A DNA stretch of 64,000 nucleotides from an uncultured Treponema sp. (lineage in GTDB: Bacteria > Spirochaetota > Spirochaetia > Treponematales > Treponemataceae). The stretch covers positions 51,296 to 115,295 of the forward strand of contig NZ_CAMCEC010000007.1 of the NCBI RefSeq assembly GCF_945873775.1, written 5' to 3'. The notes under the pieces were generated by a model, which worked only from the letters and a program-made list of their open reading frames with translations, had not been told where the DNA came from and ran no database searches. Position 1 is the first letter of the stretch, and each line of letters starts with the position of its first letter. Made by a program: the position numbers and the translations under genes. Shown one piece after another: positions 51,847 through 61,397 of this stretch.

Positions 51847-52007
51847 ATTGCCGCATCAAGTGCGGCAATGACAGGCTTTGTGCAAATTATAAAATTGAAC
51901 ATTAACGTCATTGCCGGGCTTGCCCCTGCAATTTTTCTGAAAGAAACTCGGTTAACAATTTCTGAACAATTGTAATTTGGATTATCAGGTCAAGCTTGAT
52001 AATGACA
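51847..52007. repeat. Dispersed palindromic unit plus adjacent 102-bp two-hairpin element
   Basis: ATTGCCGCA-TCAAG-TGCGGCAATGACA (51847-51873); CGTCATTGCCGGGCTTGCCCCTGCAATTTTTCTGAAAGAAACTCGGTT...GGATTATCAGG-TCAAG-CTTGATAATGACA (51906-52007). Confidence 0.88.
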
Positions 52008-52019
52008 GCAATCAATTTA

Positions 52020-54485
52020 TTATCCAATGCTACGGAATTTTCTGTTGAAGTCTTCTATTTCTGCCCCGGAAATCGGCTTGGAATAATAGTAGCCCTGAAT
52101 ATAGTCGCAGTGGAAAGTCTTAAGCTTTTCATTCTGCCACTGATGCTCAACACCTTCAACAGTAAGCTTCATTGCAAGCGAATGAACAAGACGCACAATG
52201 TTCTTTATAAAGTCGCCTTTTTCGTTTGAAAGATAATTGTCCACAAGCGACTTGTCGATTTTTACAACATTAATCGGCAGGAACGTAAGATAGCTAAGAG
52301 AAGAATATCCAGTTCCAAAGTCGTCCAAGGCAAGAGAAATTCCGCGCTTTACAAATTCATTCAAAAGTTTTGAAACTGCTTCCTTATTTGAAATAAACAG
52401 GCTTTCTGTAATTTCAATGCAGATAAGTTCTGGCGGAATATTATAACGTTTCAAAAGCTCTTCAAGAAAATCAACATAATGAATATCCGAAACTTGGCTG
52501 TAGGAATAATTTATTGAAACTTTGTACAAAGGGATTCCGTGCTCACGCCATTCAGCCATCTGCCTTACAACTTTTTCTGTAAGGATTCTGTCAATTTTTA
52601 TAATCTGTCCAGTTTCTTCTGCAATCGGAATAAACTGCGCCGGAGAAACTTTGCTGTTCTTGAGCCTCATAAGAGCTTCGTACCCGTGGATTTCTCCAGT
52701 TTCAACATCAATCTGCGGCTGGTACGCAACCCAAATTCCGTCGTTTGCAATAGCATCGTCAAGGATTCTTGAAATGCGGTTGTTTTCAAATATACGGTCG
52801 CGCATTTTTTCGTTAAAGAAAACAGTCTTGTTCTTGCCGGAATTTTTTGCACGGTAAAGCGCAATGTCCGCATTTTGAATCATATTTTCCATTTCATCAT
52901 CAGAAGAATTTACAATTCCAAAGCTAGACTGAATATGGATTTTATTTTCGGCATAGTTAATCGGACTTTCAAAAATTGTTCTAAGCTCCTGAATTTCTAT
53001 GGAATCTTCATTCAGCTGCTTTTCAAGATAAAGCACAAGGAATTCATCTCCGCCGAACCGCGAAACAAAAATGTCTCTTCCGGCAGAATAAGCCTTGAGC
53101 CTTGAAGAAATTGTCTTTAAAACAATGTCGCCGCAAGCATGGGAATAAAAGTCATTTATGTTTTTAAAATCGTCAATATCAAAAAGAACAAGCGAAAACT
53201 TTTTTCCAGACTTCTGAATATCGTTGAACACAGCCTGCGCCTTGAATCTGTTCGGCAAATCTGTAAGCGAATCGTGTCCAAGCATATATTCCATTTTTAA
53301 GTTTGAACAACGAAGCTCGTGCGAATTTTTTACTTCAGCAATTATAAGAATCAAAGAAACCGCAATGAAAATAAAAAGCGAAACAGCGACTCCGATTATT
53401 CCAAACAAAATTCCGCGGCTGTTTTTTTGCATCTGATCCTGAATATTTACAAACACGGAATTCAGCGGAAAAGCGGAAGCCTTTAAGTTGCGCTCTTCAA
53501 TTACCTTGTAGTCAAAGATAAATTTTTCGTCTTTTATCCTTTGGAACGGAACATATTTTTCACCGTCAATAATATCAAGAGCCATTTTTGCGGCAAGAGC
53601 GCCGGCTTTTTCGTAGTCAACCATTTTTCCGCCAAGAAAACCGAATCCCACACCGTTCGCATTGTGGCTAAACACAGGCGCGGAAGTGTTCTTTACAATG
53701 AAGTCCGACTGCTCTTCCATGGAATATTTTTTGCCGCTGGAATCTTGTGAAGCTCCCAAATAAAACACAATAGTTTTGTCATCCAATGCGGAAAGCTGCT
53801 CGGCAATCTGCGCTTTTGTAAATGCGGAAGTATCAATTCCTGAAAGCTCTACATTCGGAATCCTTTCACCGGCGTTTATAAAAATATTGTAGTTTTCGTA
53901 ACCAGCATCGGTCTTGTCATAAATGGCGACATAATGCTCTGCGGAAGGGAAAAGCTTTCTTGCAAGTGAAATTGTATCTGACAAAAATCTTGTTGTGGCA
54001 ATTCCCCAGAAATTCTTTTTTTCGTAAAGACGCTCTGCCCTGATGTTGCTTTCTATGCAAAAGAACACAATTGGAATTCCTGAGAAAAGCGTATCGTAGT
54101 TGCGCTCAACAAAGTTGCATGAATTATTTCCGCTTACAAGAACAGCATCAAATTTTTTGTTCTGCTGCAAAAATTCAACACGTTCCTTTAAAAATTCTGG
54201 AAGCGTTTTATCATAAAAATCATCTGGCTCAAAATATTCAACATCGACATTTATGTTGTTCTTTAGGAATACATTTCTTATTCCTTTTTCCTGAAGATCA
54301 ACAACATAAGAGTTCGGCATTGAACTTAGAAAAAGAACATTCGCCCTTGGATTTTTTAGCTTAGTACTTATAAGCGCAGAAGACAAACGGTTTTTATATA
54401 GAAAGAAACAGAGCGAAAGAACACTGCTCAAAAGAAGAAAAGACGCAATGCCCATCAGAATAGAAAAAGATCTTTTTTTTGCCAT
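52020..54485 (-). CDS. Membrane GGDEF-EAL protein with periplasmic ABC-substrate-binding-like sensor domain
   Basis: RFGGDEFLVLY; GYEALMRLKNSKVSPAQFIPIAEETGQI; DDFGTGYSSLSYL; N-terminal NVLFLSSMPNSYVVDLQEKGIRNVF...FDAVLVSGNNSCNFVER between two TM segments. Confidence 0.9.
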   Translation of the reverse strand: MAKKRSFSILMGIASFLLLSSVLSLCFFLYKNRLSSALISTKLKNPRANVLFLSSMPNSYVVDLQEKGIRNVFLKNNINVDVEYFEPDDFYDKTLPEFLKERVEFLQQNKKFDAVLVSGNNSCNFVERNYDTLFSGIPIVFFCIESNIRAERLYEKKNFWGIATTRFLSDTISLARKLFPSAEHYVAIYDKTDAGYENYNIFINAGERIPNVELSGIDTSAFTKAQIAEQLSALDDKTIVFYLGASQDSSGKKYSMEEQSDFIVKNTSAPVFSHNANGVGFGFLGGKMVDYEKAGALAAKMALDIIDGEKYVPFQRIKDEKFIFDYKVIEERNLKASAFPLNSVFVNIQDQMQKNSRGILFGIIGVAVSLFIFIAVSLILIIAEVKNSHELRCSNLKMEYMLGHDSLTDLPNRFKAQAVFNDIQKSGKKFSLVLFDIDDFKNINDFYSHACGDIVLKTISSRLKAYSAGRDIFVSRFGGDEFLVLYLEKQLNEDSIEIQELRTIFESPINYAENKIHIQSSFGIVNSSDDEMENMIQNADIALYRAKNSGKNKTVFFNEKMRDRIFENNRISRILDDAIANDGIWVAYQPQIDVETGEIHGYEALMRLKNSKVSPAQFIPIAEETGQIIKIDRILTEKVVRQMAEWREHGIPLYKVSINYSYSQVSDIHYVDFLEELLKRYNIPPELICIEITESLFISNKEAVSKLLNEFVKRGISLALDDFGTGYSSLSYLTFLPINVVKIDKSLVDNYLSNEKGDFIKNIVRLVHSLAMKLTVEGVEHQWQNEKLKTFHCDYIQGYYYSKPISGAEIEDFNRKFRSIG

Positions 54486-54634
54486 AACACTGCCTCCATA
54501 AAAAGCCAAAGTAAAATCTTACTTTAGAATAGCTTTTTAAGCCGCTTTTACGGTTTGGATAAACCCTAAATGAAAAACGGCAGTCGATATGCAATTTTGC
54601 AATGCAAATTTGCAAACTAGTTATACATAGCTAA

Positions 54635-54663
54635 ATTATAGACCACATAAATTGTTTTTTCAA
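54635..54663 (-). promoter_or_regulatory. Predicted promoter for the GGDEF-EAL gene
   Basis: TTGAAA-17 nt-TATAAT on the minus strand. Confidence 0.7.
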
Positions 54664-54669
54664 CAGCTA

Positions 54670-54678
54670 CCCCCCCCC
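54670..54678 (-). repeat. Homopolymer G9 (minus strand) 6 nt upstream of the predicted -35
   Basis: Minus strand GTGGGGGGGGGTAGCTGTTGAAAAAACAATTTATGTGGTCTATAAT. Confidence 0.95.
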
Positions 54679-54731
54679 ACGAAGATTTTTTTAACAAAAA
54701 CAGCTGAATTTTTGCATTTTAAGGCAGAAAT

Positions 54732-56543
54732 TTACAATAAAATTTTTATTAAGTCCGCTCTTCCAGCCTGAATCAATGCTTCTTTTACAAACTGGGCATT
54801 TTCTTTTTTGTTAAACTGAAGCAATGCGCGCTGAAGCCTTCGTTCGTGTCCACCGCGGGCAACATAGACTTCCTTAAAGCTTCCATCTGAATTTTTTTCA
54901 TGCGGATTCAGTCCTGTATAATACATGCAAGTTGCAAGGCTTCCCGGTGTTGGATAAAAATCCTGAACTTGGTCTGGAACAAAGCCAGTTTTCTTTAAAT
55001 AAAGGGCGGTTTCAATTGCCTCTGGAATTCCAGCTCCCGGATGCCCCGCAATATAATAAGGAACGAGATACTGCTTAAGTCCAAGCTTCCTGTTTGCCTT
55101 TGCGTATTCCGCAGAAAATTTTTCATAGACGGCGTGAGTGCTTTTGCACATAAGGGCAAGAACTTTGTCGCTGACGTGCTCGGGAGCAACTTTAAGCTGC
55201 CCGGAAACATGATGCTTGCAAAGCTCATACAAAAATGCCTTGTCTTTATCAAGCATAAGATAGTCAAATCGTATTCCGCTTCTTATAAAAACCTTTTTTA
55301 CATTCGGAAGTGAACGAAGCTTTTTTAAAAGCTCTATGTAATCTTTGTGGTCGGCTTTTACATTCGGGCACGGAGAAACTCCAAGGCAATCTCGGTTTTT
55401 GCACGCGCCGTTTTTTTTCTGAAACTCACAGGCATCGCTTCTGAAATTTGCAGTAGGGCCTCCAACATCATGAATGTATCCTTTAAAGTCAGAATCCTGC
55501 GTCATTTTTTTTGCTTCTGACAAAAGGCTTTCGTGGCTTCTGGCTTGAATGCGCCGCCCCTGATGAAAAGTTATCGCGCAAAAACTGCAAGCCCCAAAAC
55601 ATCCTCGGCAGCTCGTAAGACTAAATTTCACTTCGGAAAGAGCAGGAATCCCTTTTTTTCCATTTGAAGCAGCAACGTCATACATCGGATGCCACTTGCG
55701 TTCAAAAGGCAGCTCATAAATCGAATCAAATTCAGCTTGCGAAAGAGGAAACGCAGCTTTTTCCTGAATTACAAAACGGCTTTCAGAAGGCTCGGCAAGA
55801 ACGCTTCCGTTTATTGCGTCTGTATTTTCTTCCTGAATTTTATATGACAAGGCAAACTTGGCTTTGCTTTCCGGCGTGTTTTTGCTTATCTCTTCAAATG
55901 AAGGAAGCATTATAGCGTCAGCGGGAACTTCATCTTTTTTGCCAGTGAACCAGCAAGTTCCTCTTACGCCACGGATTTTACGCGCGTAAATTCCTTTATC
56001 AAGCTGAGATGCAATTTCAAGAAGAGCTTTTTCGCCCATTCCGTAAATAAGAAGGTCGGCTTTTGAATCCAAAAGAACAGAATGCTTTACTGTGTTTGAC
56101 CAGTAGTCATAATGGGCTGTGCGGCGCAGGCTTGCTTCAATTCCGCCGACAATCACATTTACGCCCTTGTATGCTTCGCGGATTTTTGCCACATACTGAA
56201 TTACAGCTCTGTCCGGGCGATGGCCTTTTTCGCCTCCGTGGGAATAAGAATCTTCCGAACGAGGCTTGTTGTTCGCAGTATAATTTGAAACCATGCTGTC
56301 CATTGCGCCTGCTGTTACAAGAAACGCAAGACGAGGCTGCCCAAGAACTTTAAAGCTTTCCGCAGATTTCCAGTCCGGCTGGCACAAAATTCCTACAGAA
56401 TATCCGCGGGATTCCAAAAGCCGTCCCAAAAGAGCCGCTGCAAAAGACGTATGGTCAACGTAAGCGTCCCCGGAAACAAAAACAAAATCAAGCTGACCTA
56501 TTCCGCGCTCCTCAAGGTCTTTTCTGCAAACTGGCAAAAACAT
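54732..56543 (-). CDS. YgiQ-family radical SAM protein
   Basis: SCRGCFGACSFCAITFHQGRRIQARSHESLL; IEASLRRTAHYDYWSNTVKHSVLLDSKADLLIYGMGEKAL; FYPTPGSLATCMYYTGLNP. Confidence 0.92.
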   Translation of the reverse strand: MFLPVCRKDLEERGIGQLDFVFVSGDAYVDHTSFAAALLGRLLESRGYSVGILCQPDWKSAESFKVLGQPRLAFLVTAGAMDSMVSNYTANNKPRSEDSYSHGGEKGHRPDRAVIQYVAKIREAYKGVNVIVGGIEASLRRTAHYDYWSNTVKHSVLLDSKADLLIYGMGEKALLEIASQLDKGIYARKIRGVRGTCWFTGKKDEVPADAIMLPSFEEISKNTPESKAKFALSYKIQEENTDAINGSVLAEPSESRFVIQEKAAFPLSQAEFDSIYELPFERKWHPMYDVAASNGKKGIPALSEVKFSLTSCRGCFGACSFCAITFHQGRRIQARSHESLLSEAKKMTQDSDFKGYIHDVGGPTANFRSDACEFQKKNGACKNRDCLGVSPCPNVKADHKDYIELLKKLRSLPNVKKVFIRSGIRFDYLMLDKDKAFLYELCKHHVSGQLKVAPEHVSDKVLALMCKSTHAVYEKFSAEYAKANRKLGLKQYLVPYYIAGHPGAGIPEAIETALYLKKTGFVPDQVQDFYPTPGSLATCMYYTGLNPHEKNSDGSFKEVYVARGGHERRLQRALLQFNKKENAQFVKEALIQAGRADLIKILL

Positions 56544-56550
56544 TGTTCTG

Positions 56551-56811
56551 TTACGCAAGCCGCTGAACTGATTCTGCTGAAGAAAAATCAATCAGAAGAT
56601 TAGGAACATAAAGATCTTCATCAAGAGAATCCCAGTGAATTCCTATTCCATTTCCGCTAAGCTCATAATTATCAAGTTCCAGTTTTGCAGCATTGTCAAG
56701 TTTCGGAAAATAGGCTTTAGGCACTGAAAGCTGTCTTCCATCAACAAGTGAAATCCAAATATTAGAATCATCAAACCAAACCGATTTTGCCCTAGCATTT
56801 TGTTTAAGCAT
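56551..56811 (-). CDS. DUF2442-type small protein
   Basis: ARAKSVWFDDSNIWISLVDGRQLSVPKAYFPKLDNAAKLELDNYELSGNGIGIHWDSLDEDLYVPNLL. Confidence 0.8.
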   Translation of the reverse strand: MLKQNARAKSVWFDDSNIWISLVDGRQLSVPKAYFPKLDNAAKLELDNYELSGNGIGIHWDSLDEDLYVPNLLIDFSSAESVQRLA

Positions 56812-57054
56812 ACTTCTACTATACTTTAGTTTTTGGTTAAAATCCATAATTTTAAAGCAAAAATACTTCAGCATTATTACTCGAATTTTTAGGCTGATTA
56901 ACAATTAATCAGTTATAGGAATTTTCTATAGCTCAATATAAAAAAACAGTATAAATAAACCTATTGAAGCAATAGGAAATAATCAGTATTGTTCCATTGT
57001 CGCGCGGAAAAAAACACTTGCTTACATTTCATTGACTTTTTATTGGAGGAAAAC

Positions 57055-58044
57055 ATGGCAAACAAAAAACAACTTGTTCTTGACGCACTTAACAACAAAC
57101 CAACTGAACGTGTTCCAGTGGGATTCTGGTTTCATTATACAAAAAACGAAATGCTCCCGGTTTCAGAAAATCCGGAGATGAGAAAGGAAAACTTGGACGG
57201 ACACAAAAAATTCGTTCAGGAATTCAAGCCGGACTTTGTAAAACTTATGAGCGACGGATATTTTTTTGAGCCAAAGACAGCAAAGTTTCTTCACAATGTA
57301 AAATCCGCAAAAGAGCTTTACGAGCTAAAGCCGGTTTCTAAAGACGACAGCTGGATTACAGAACAGGTTTCGCTTGTAAAGGAACTTACTTCTTCGTTTG
57401 GAAATGAAGTTCTTACTTTTTACAACATTTTTGCTCCGGCAACAGCATTTAAATGGAGCGTTGAAGGCGCAGACAAAAAACTTGCCCAATTTATAAAAGA
57501 AGACAAATATGCAGTTCTTTATGCTCTAAGCGTAATCGCAAAAAATACGCAGGCAGTTGCAGAAGCCGTAATAAGCGAAGGCAAGGCGGACGGAATTTAT
57601 CTTAGCGTGCAGACAATTCAAGACGCTTTTGTAGGACCTGACTTGTACGCGGAAATAATTTCCCCGTCGGAACTTTTTGTGCTGAATGCCGCAATTGGCG
57701 CAGGCGGAAAAAATATTCTGCACGTATGCGGCTACGAGGGAGCAAGAAACAACCTTTCTCTGTTCAAAAATTATCCTGCAAATGCCGTAAACTTTGCTTC
57801 TGTTGTTGAAGGAGTTTCGCTTGCAGAAGCAAAAAAGATTTTCGGCGGAAAAACAATAATCGGCGGATTCGCAAACACAACAGATGGAATTCTTTTCAGC
57901 GGAACAAAAGAAGAAATTCAGGCTGAAACAAAACGGCTTTTAAAAGATTCAGGGCGCACAGGAATAATTCTTGGAGCGGACTGCACAATTCCGCGCGGCA
58001 CAGATTTGCAGCATCTTGAATGGATACGCGAAGCCGCAGAGTAA
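57055..58044 (+). CDS. Uroporphyrinogen-decarboxylase-superfamily protein, likely zinc-dependent methyltransferase (MtaA/CmuA-like)
   Basis: ALNNKPTERVPVGFWFHY; ILHVCGYEGARNN and GADCTIPRGTDLQHLEWIREA give an H-x-C-Xn-C pattern. GGAGG upstream of ATG 57055. Confidence 0.75.
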   Translation: MANKKQLVLDALNNKPTERVPVGFWFHYTKNEMLPVSENPEMRKENLDGHKKFVQEFKPDFVKLMSDGYFFEPKTAKFLHNVKSAKELYELKPVSKDDSWITEQVSLVKELTSSFGNEVLTFYNIFAPATAFKWSVEGADKKLAQFIKEDKYAVLYALSVIAKNTQAVAEAVISEGKADGIYLSVQTIQDAFVGPDLYAEIISPSELFVLNAAIGAGGKNILHVCGYEGARNNLSLFKNYPANAVNFASVVEGVSLAEAKKIFGGKTIIGGFANTTDGILFSGTKEEIQAETKRLLKDSGRTGIILGADCTIPRGTDLQHLEWIREAAE

Positions 58045-58061
58045 AAAAATATACACAATGC

Positions 58062-58109
58062 GATTCCCGGTGCGAATCCAGCAATGACAAGGGGCAAACC
58101 CGATAATGA
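58062..58109. repeat. Degenerate dispersed palindromic element
   Basis: GATTCCCGGTGCGAATCCAGCAATGACAAGGGGCAAACCCGATAATGAG. Confidence 0.5.
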
Positions 58110-58134
58110 GCAAAAAAACTAAACGAGGTGAATT

Positions 58135-58959
58135 ATGAAAAAGACAATTTTAGCATTTATTGCGTTGGCAGCAATTCTTCCGCTTTCGGCAAAACCAAAA
58201 AAGTCAGACGGAAAAGTTCAGAAAATCCGTGTAGCTCACACAAACTATTATGTTCCTTATGATTTTGTAAACGACAAAGGCGAATCGGACGGATTTGAAG
58301 TCGCAGTTCTAAAAGAAATTGACAAGCTTCTTCCGCAGTATGAATTTGAATATTTTCCAACTTCCGACGATGACCTTTTGATTGGAGTTCTTCAGGGAAA
58401 ATATGATGTGGGAACAAAAGGCGTTTGGATTACAGAAGAGCGCAAGAAAAAATATATTTTTCCGCAGAACCCAATTGCGGCAAGCATCATTGGAATTGTA
58501 ATCAGAAAAGACACAGCGGACAAAATAACGGACATGAAGTCATTTGCAAAGTATTCAGGAAAACTTGTTCCAATAGGACCTTCAAATGCGCAGTACAATA
58601 TAATCGATGAATACAACAAGCAAAATCCCGACGCTCAAGTAAAACTTGTGGCAGGAGATCAGTTTGAAGCAGCGGACGGTTATGTTTGGGTTGTGGAAGG
58701 AAGATACGATGCCCGGGTAGACATAAAGCTTTCGTTCCAGAACAACATTGAAAAAGAAGGCGCACCTTACGCAAAATACAAGGACAAACTTTCTTATGTT
58801 CCGTACAAGGCGATTCCAACCTGGCCGCTTTTCAACAGAAAAAATCAGGCACTTGCAAACGCTTATGACGAAGCAATAAAAACACTCAAGGAAAACGGTA
58901 CGCTCGAAAAACTTTCGCAAAAGTATTTTGGTGAGGACATTTTTTCCTTTGTAGAATAA
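58135..58959 (+). CDS. Amino-acid ABC transporter substrate-binding protein
   Basis: Signal peptide MKKTILAFIALAAILPLSA; IRVAHTNYYVPYDFVNDKGESDGFEVAVLKEIDKLLPQYEFEYFPTS. Confidence 0.88.
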   Translation: MKKTILAFIALAAILPLSAKPKKSDGKVQKIRVAHTNYYVPYDFVNDKGESDGFEVAVLKEIDKLLPQYEFEYFPTSDDDLLIGVLQGKYDVGTKGVWITEERKKKYIFPQNPIAASIIGIVIRKDTADKITDMKSFAKYSGKLVPIGPSNAQYNIIDEYNKQNPDAQVKLVAGDQFEAADGYVWVVEGRYDARVDIKLSFQNNIEKEGAPYAKYKDKLSYVPYKAIPTWPLFNRKNQALANAYDEAIKTLKENGTLEKLSQKYFGEDIFSFVE

Positions 58960-58993
58960 AAATGATAAAAAAATGGAGTTGCCCTAAATGCAA

Positions 58994-59021
58994 GATTGCC
59001 GTATCAAGTACGGCAATGACA
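58994..59021 (+). repeat. Dispersed palindromic unit inside the ABC transporter operon
   Basis: GATTGCCGTA-TCAAG-TACGGCAATGACA between substrate-binding and permease genes. Confidence 0.88.
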
Positions 59022-59073
59022 ACTTGAACTTGCTGGATAACTTCTATAAAAATTTTGGGAGCACCGTAAAAAT

Positions 59074-59775
59074 ATGGACAGACCATTTTATCCTGAAAAA
59101 ATTCTTGAGCTTATTCCAGTTCTTTTGCCTTACCTGTTGGTAACTTTTAGAATTATCGCGGGAACAGTTTTGACTGGACTTTTCATAGGATTTTTTCTTG
59201 CAAAAGGAATGCTTTCTTCCCACAATGCGCCAAGGAAAATTTCTTCCTTTATAATAAACGCATTCAGATGCACGCCTTCAATTGTAATGCTGTTTGTAGT
59301 TTTTTACGGGCTCCCAAATTTATTCTGGGCAATATTCAAGGTTGACATAAACAGCTGGGGAAAATCGTTTTATGTAATTCTTGCGCTGGGACTTTTGTTT
59401 TCAGCAAGCGCGGCTGAAATAATGAGGGCAAGCTACTTAAGCGTTCCAAAAGGACAAAGGGAAGCCGCATTGACTTCCGGGCTTACGGAATTTCAAACTT
59501 TCAGGCGGATAGTTTTTCCGCAGGCATTCGCAGTGTCGCTTCCGAATCTTGGAAACAGTTTGATTGCGCTTTTAAAGGAAGGCTCGCTCGCATACACAAT
59601 CGGACTTGTAGACGTAATGGGAAAAGGCAACCTTTTTATCAGCATGAATTTTGGAGCTTATGCTGTGGAAACTTACACGGCTCTTGCGCTTATTTACTGG
59701 ACGCTCACAATTTCAATTGAGCAGATTTTCGGCAGGCTGGAAAAACATTTTTCACGCGGAAGAAAAACTTTTTAA
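59074..59775 (+). CDS. Amino-acid ABC transporter permease
   Basis: FIINAFRCTPSIVMLFVVFYGLP; SAAEIMRASYLSVPKGQREAALTSGLTEFQTFRRIVFPQAFAVSLPNLGN. Confidence 0.9.
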   Translation: MDRPFYPEKILELIPVLLPYLLVTFRIIAGTVLTGLFIGFFLAKGMLSSHNAPRKISSFIINAFRCTPSIVMLFVVFYGLPNLFWAIFKVDINSWGKSFYVILALGLLFSASAAEIMRASYLSVPKGQREAALTSGLTEFQTFRRIVFPQAFAVSLPNLGNSLIALLKEGSLAYTIGLVDVMGKGNLFISMNFGAYAVETYTALALIYWTLTISIEQIFGRLEKHFSRGRKTF

Positions 59776-59787
59776 CAGGGAGAACTT

Positions 59788-60519
59788 ATGTTTGACATAG
59801 AATTTTTCTTTAGAACATTTTTACTTTCTTTTAAAGCTCTTCCTGTTACGTTAAAAATAACCGCCGTAGCTTTTGCTGCCGGAACTGCGCTTGGATTTTT
59901 AATTGCTCTTTGCAGAATACACAAAGTAAAAGTCCTTTCACAGATTTGCGCATTTTTTGTTTCGTTTATACGCGGAACTCCAGTTGTTCTTCAGATTCTT
60001 GTTGTTTATTCAATAATTCCATCGCTTTTAAATTCAGTTTTTAAAAACGCCGGAAGCTCAATCGATGTGTTCAAGATAAATCCAATTGTCTACGCTTACA
60101 TTGTATTTTCACTGAACAACACAGCGATTCTTTCTGAAGTATTCCGTTCAGCCCTGCTCACAGTCAGCAAAGGACAATTTGAAGCCGGAATTACGTGCGG
60201 ACTTACAAGCTGCCAAACTTACAGAAGAATTATAATTCCGCAGGCACTGGAAAGCGCGCTCCCGAACATTTGCAATGCTACCGTGAATCTTATAAAAAAT
60301 ACTTCGCTTGCATTTATGATGACTGTAAAAGACATTACAGCGGTTGCAAGAATTGAAGCTTCCTATGGCTACAATTATATCGAATCTTACCTTGATATTT
60401 TTGTAATCTACATAATCGTATGTTCTATAGTCCAGCAAATTTTCAGGCTGACGGAAAAGAAAGTTTCAGTTTATAGAACAGGAAAACCCGCGCTAAAATT
60501 GGAAGGTGAAAAATGCTGA
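59788..60519 (+). CDS. Amino-acid ABC transporter permease
   Basis: [73 protein letters not shown]. Confidence 0.9.
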   Translation: MFDIEFFFRTFLLSFKALPVTLKITAVAFAAGTALGFLIALCRIHKVKVLSQICAFFVSFIRGTPVVLQILVVYSIIPSLLNSVFKNAGSSIDVFKINPIVYAYIVFSLNNTAILSEVFRSALLTVSKGQFEAGITCGLTSCQTYRRIIIPQALESALPNICNATVNLIKNTSLAFMMTVKDITAVARIEASYGYNYIESYLDIFVIYIIVCSIVQQIFRLTEKKVSVYRTGKPALKLEGEKC

Positions 60520-61265
60520 AAGTAAAAAATGTGCACAAGTCATTTGGAGAAAACGAAATATTAAAGGGCGTTGACTTGACAGTTGAAAAAGGAGACGTTG
60601 TTGTAATTCTCGGACCTTCCGGCTCTGGAAAAACAACTTTTTTGCGCTGCCTTGATTTTCTTGAAACTGCGGACAAAGGCGAAATGGAATTTGATGAAAT
60701 ACATACAAGCCTTTCTCATCCGCATAAAAAAACAGTTCTTCAAGTGCGCCGGAAAACTGGTTTTGTTTTTCAGAACTACAATCTTTTTAACAACAAAACT
60801 GCGCTTGAAAACGTAATGGAAGGTCTTGTTACCGCAAGAAAAATTCCAAAGGAAACAGCCAGAAAAACTGCAGAAGAAGCCCTTTTAAAAGTCGGACTTT
60901 TGGAACGCAAGGATTTTTATCCGTCTCAGCTTTCTGGAGGACAGCAGCAGCGTGTTGGAATTGCGCGGGCTATTGCAGCAAATCCTGATGTCGTTCTTTT
61001 TGACGAGCCTACATCCGCTCTTGACCCAGAGCTTGTTGGAGAAGTTCTGGGCGTTATAAAAAAACTTGCAAAGGAAGGAAATACAATGATTGTTGTTACG
61101 CACGAAATGAGCTTTGCGGAAGATGTGGCGACTCAAGTTGTTTTCATGGACGGCGGAGTTGTTGTAGAAAAAGGCACGAGCGCGCAGATTTTTCAGCATC
61201 CAAAAGAAGAGCGCACAAAGAAATTTCTTCAGCGTGTGTTAAAGCCAATTGAATATATAATTTAA
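60513..61265 (+). CDS. Amino-acid ABC transporter ATP-binding protein
   Basis: [58 protein letters not shown]. Confidence 0.94.
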   Translation: MLKVKNVHKSFGENEILKGVDLTVEKGDVVVILGPSGSGKTTFLRCLDFLETADKGEMEFDEIHTSLSHPHKKTVLQVRRKTGFVFQNYNLFNNKTALENVMEGLVTARKIPKETARKTAEEALLKVGLLERKDFYPSQLSGGQQQRVGIARAIAANPDVVLFDEPTSALDPELVGEVLGVIKKLAKEGNTMIVVTHEMSFAEDVATQVVFMDGGVVVEKGTSAQIFQHPKEERTKKFLQRVLKPIEYII

Positions 61266-61272
61266 ATTCAAA

Positions 61273-61374
61273 TGTAATTCCTGTGCAGCGATACAGGAAT
61301 CTGTTATAAAACTTCAATAGATTATCAACCGAGTTTCTTTCAGAAACATCGCAGGGTCAAGCCCGATAATGACA
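61273..61374. repeat. Dispersed 102-bp two-hairpin inverted-repeat element
   Basis: TGTAATTCCTGTGCAGCGATACAGGAATCTGTTATAAAACTTCAATAGATTATCAACCGAGTTTCTTTCAGAAACATCGCAGGG-TCAAG-CCCGATAATGACA. Confidence 0.88.
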
Positions 61375-61397
61375 ATAAAAAAATCAGGCAGGAAAAA

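Noticed and set aside
57055-58044. Annotation as genuine uroporphyrinogen decarboxylase (hemE)
   Set aside because: It carries an H-x-C...C zinc motif typical of the methyltransferase branch and has no heme-gene neighbours.
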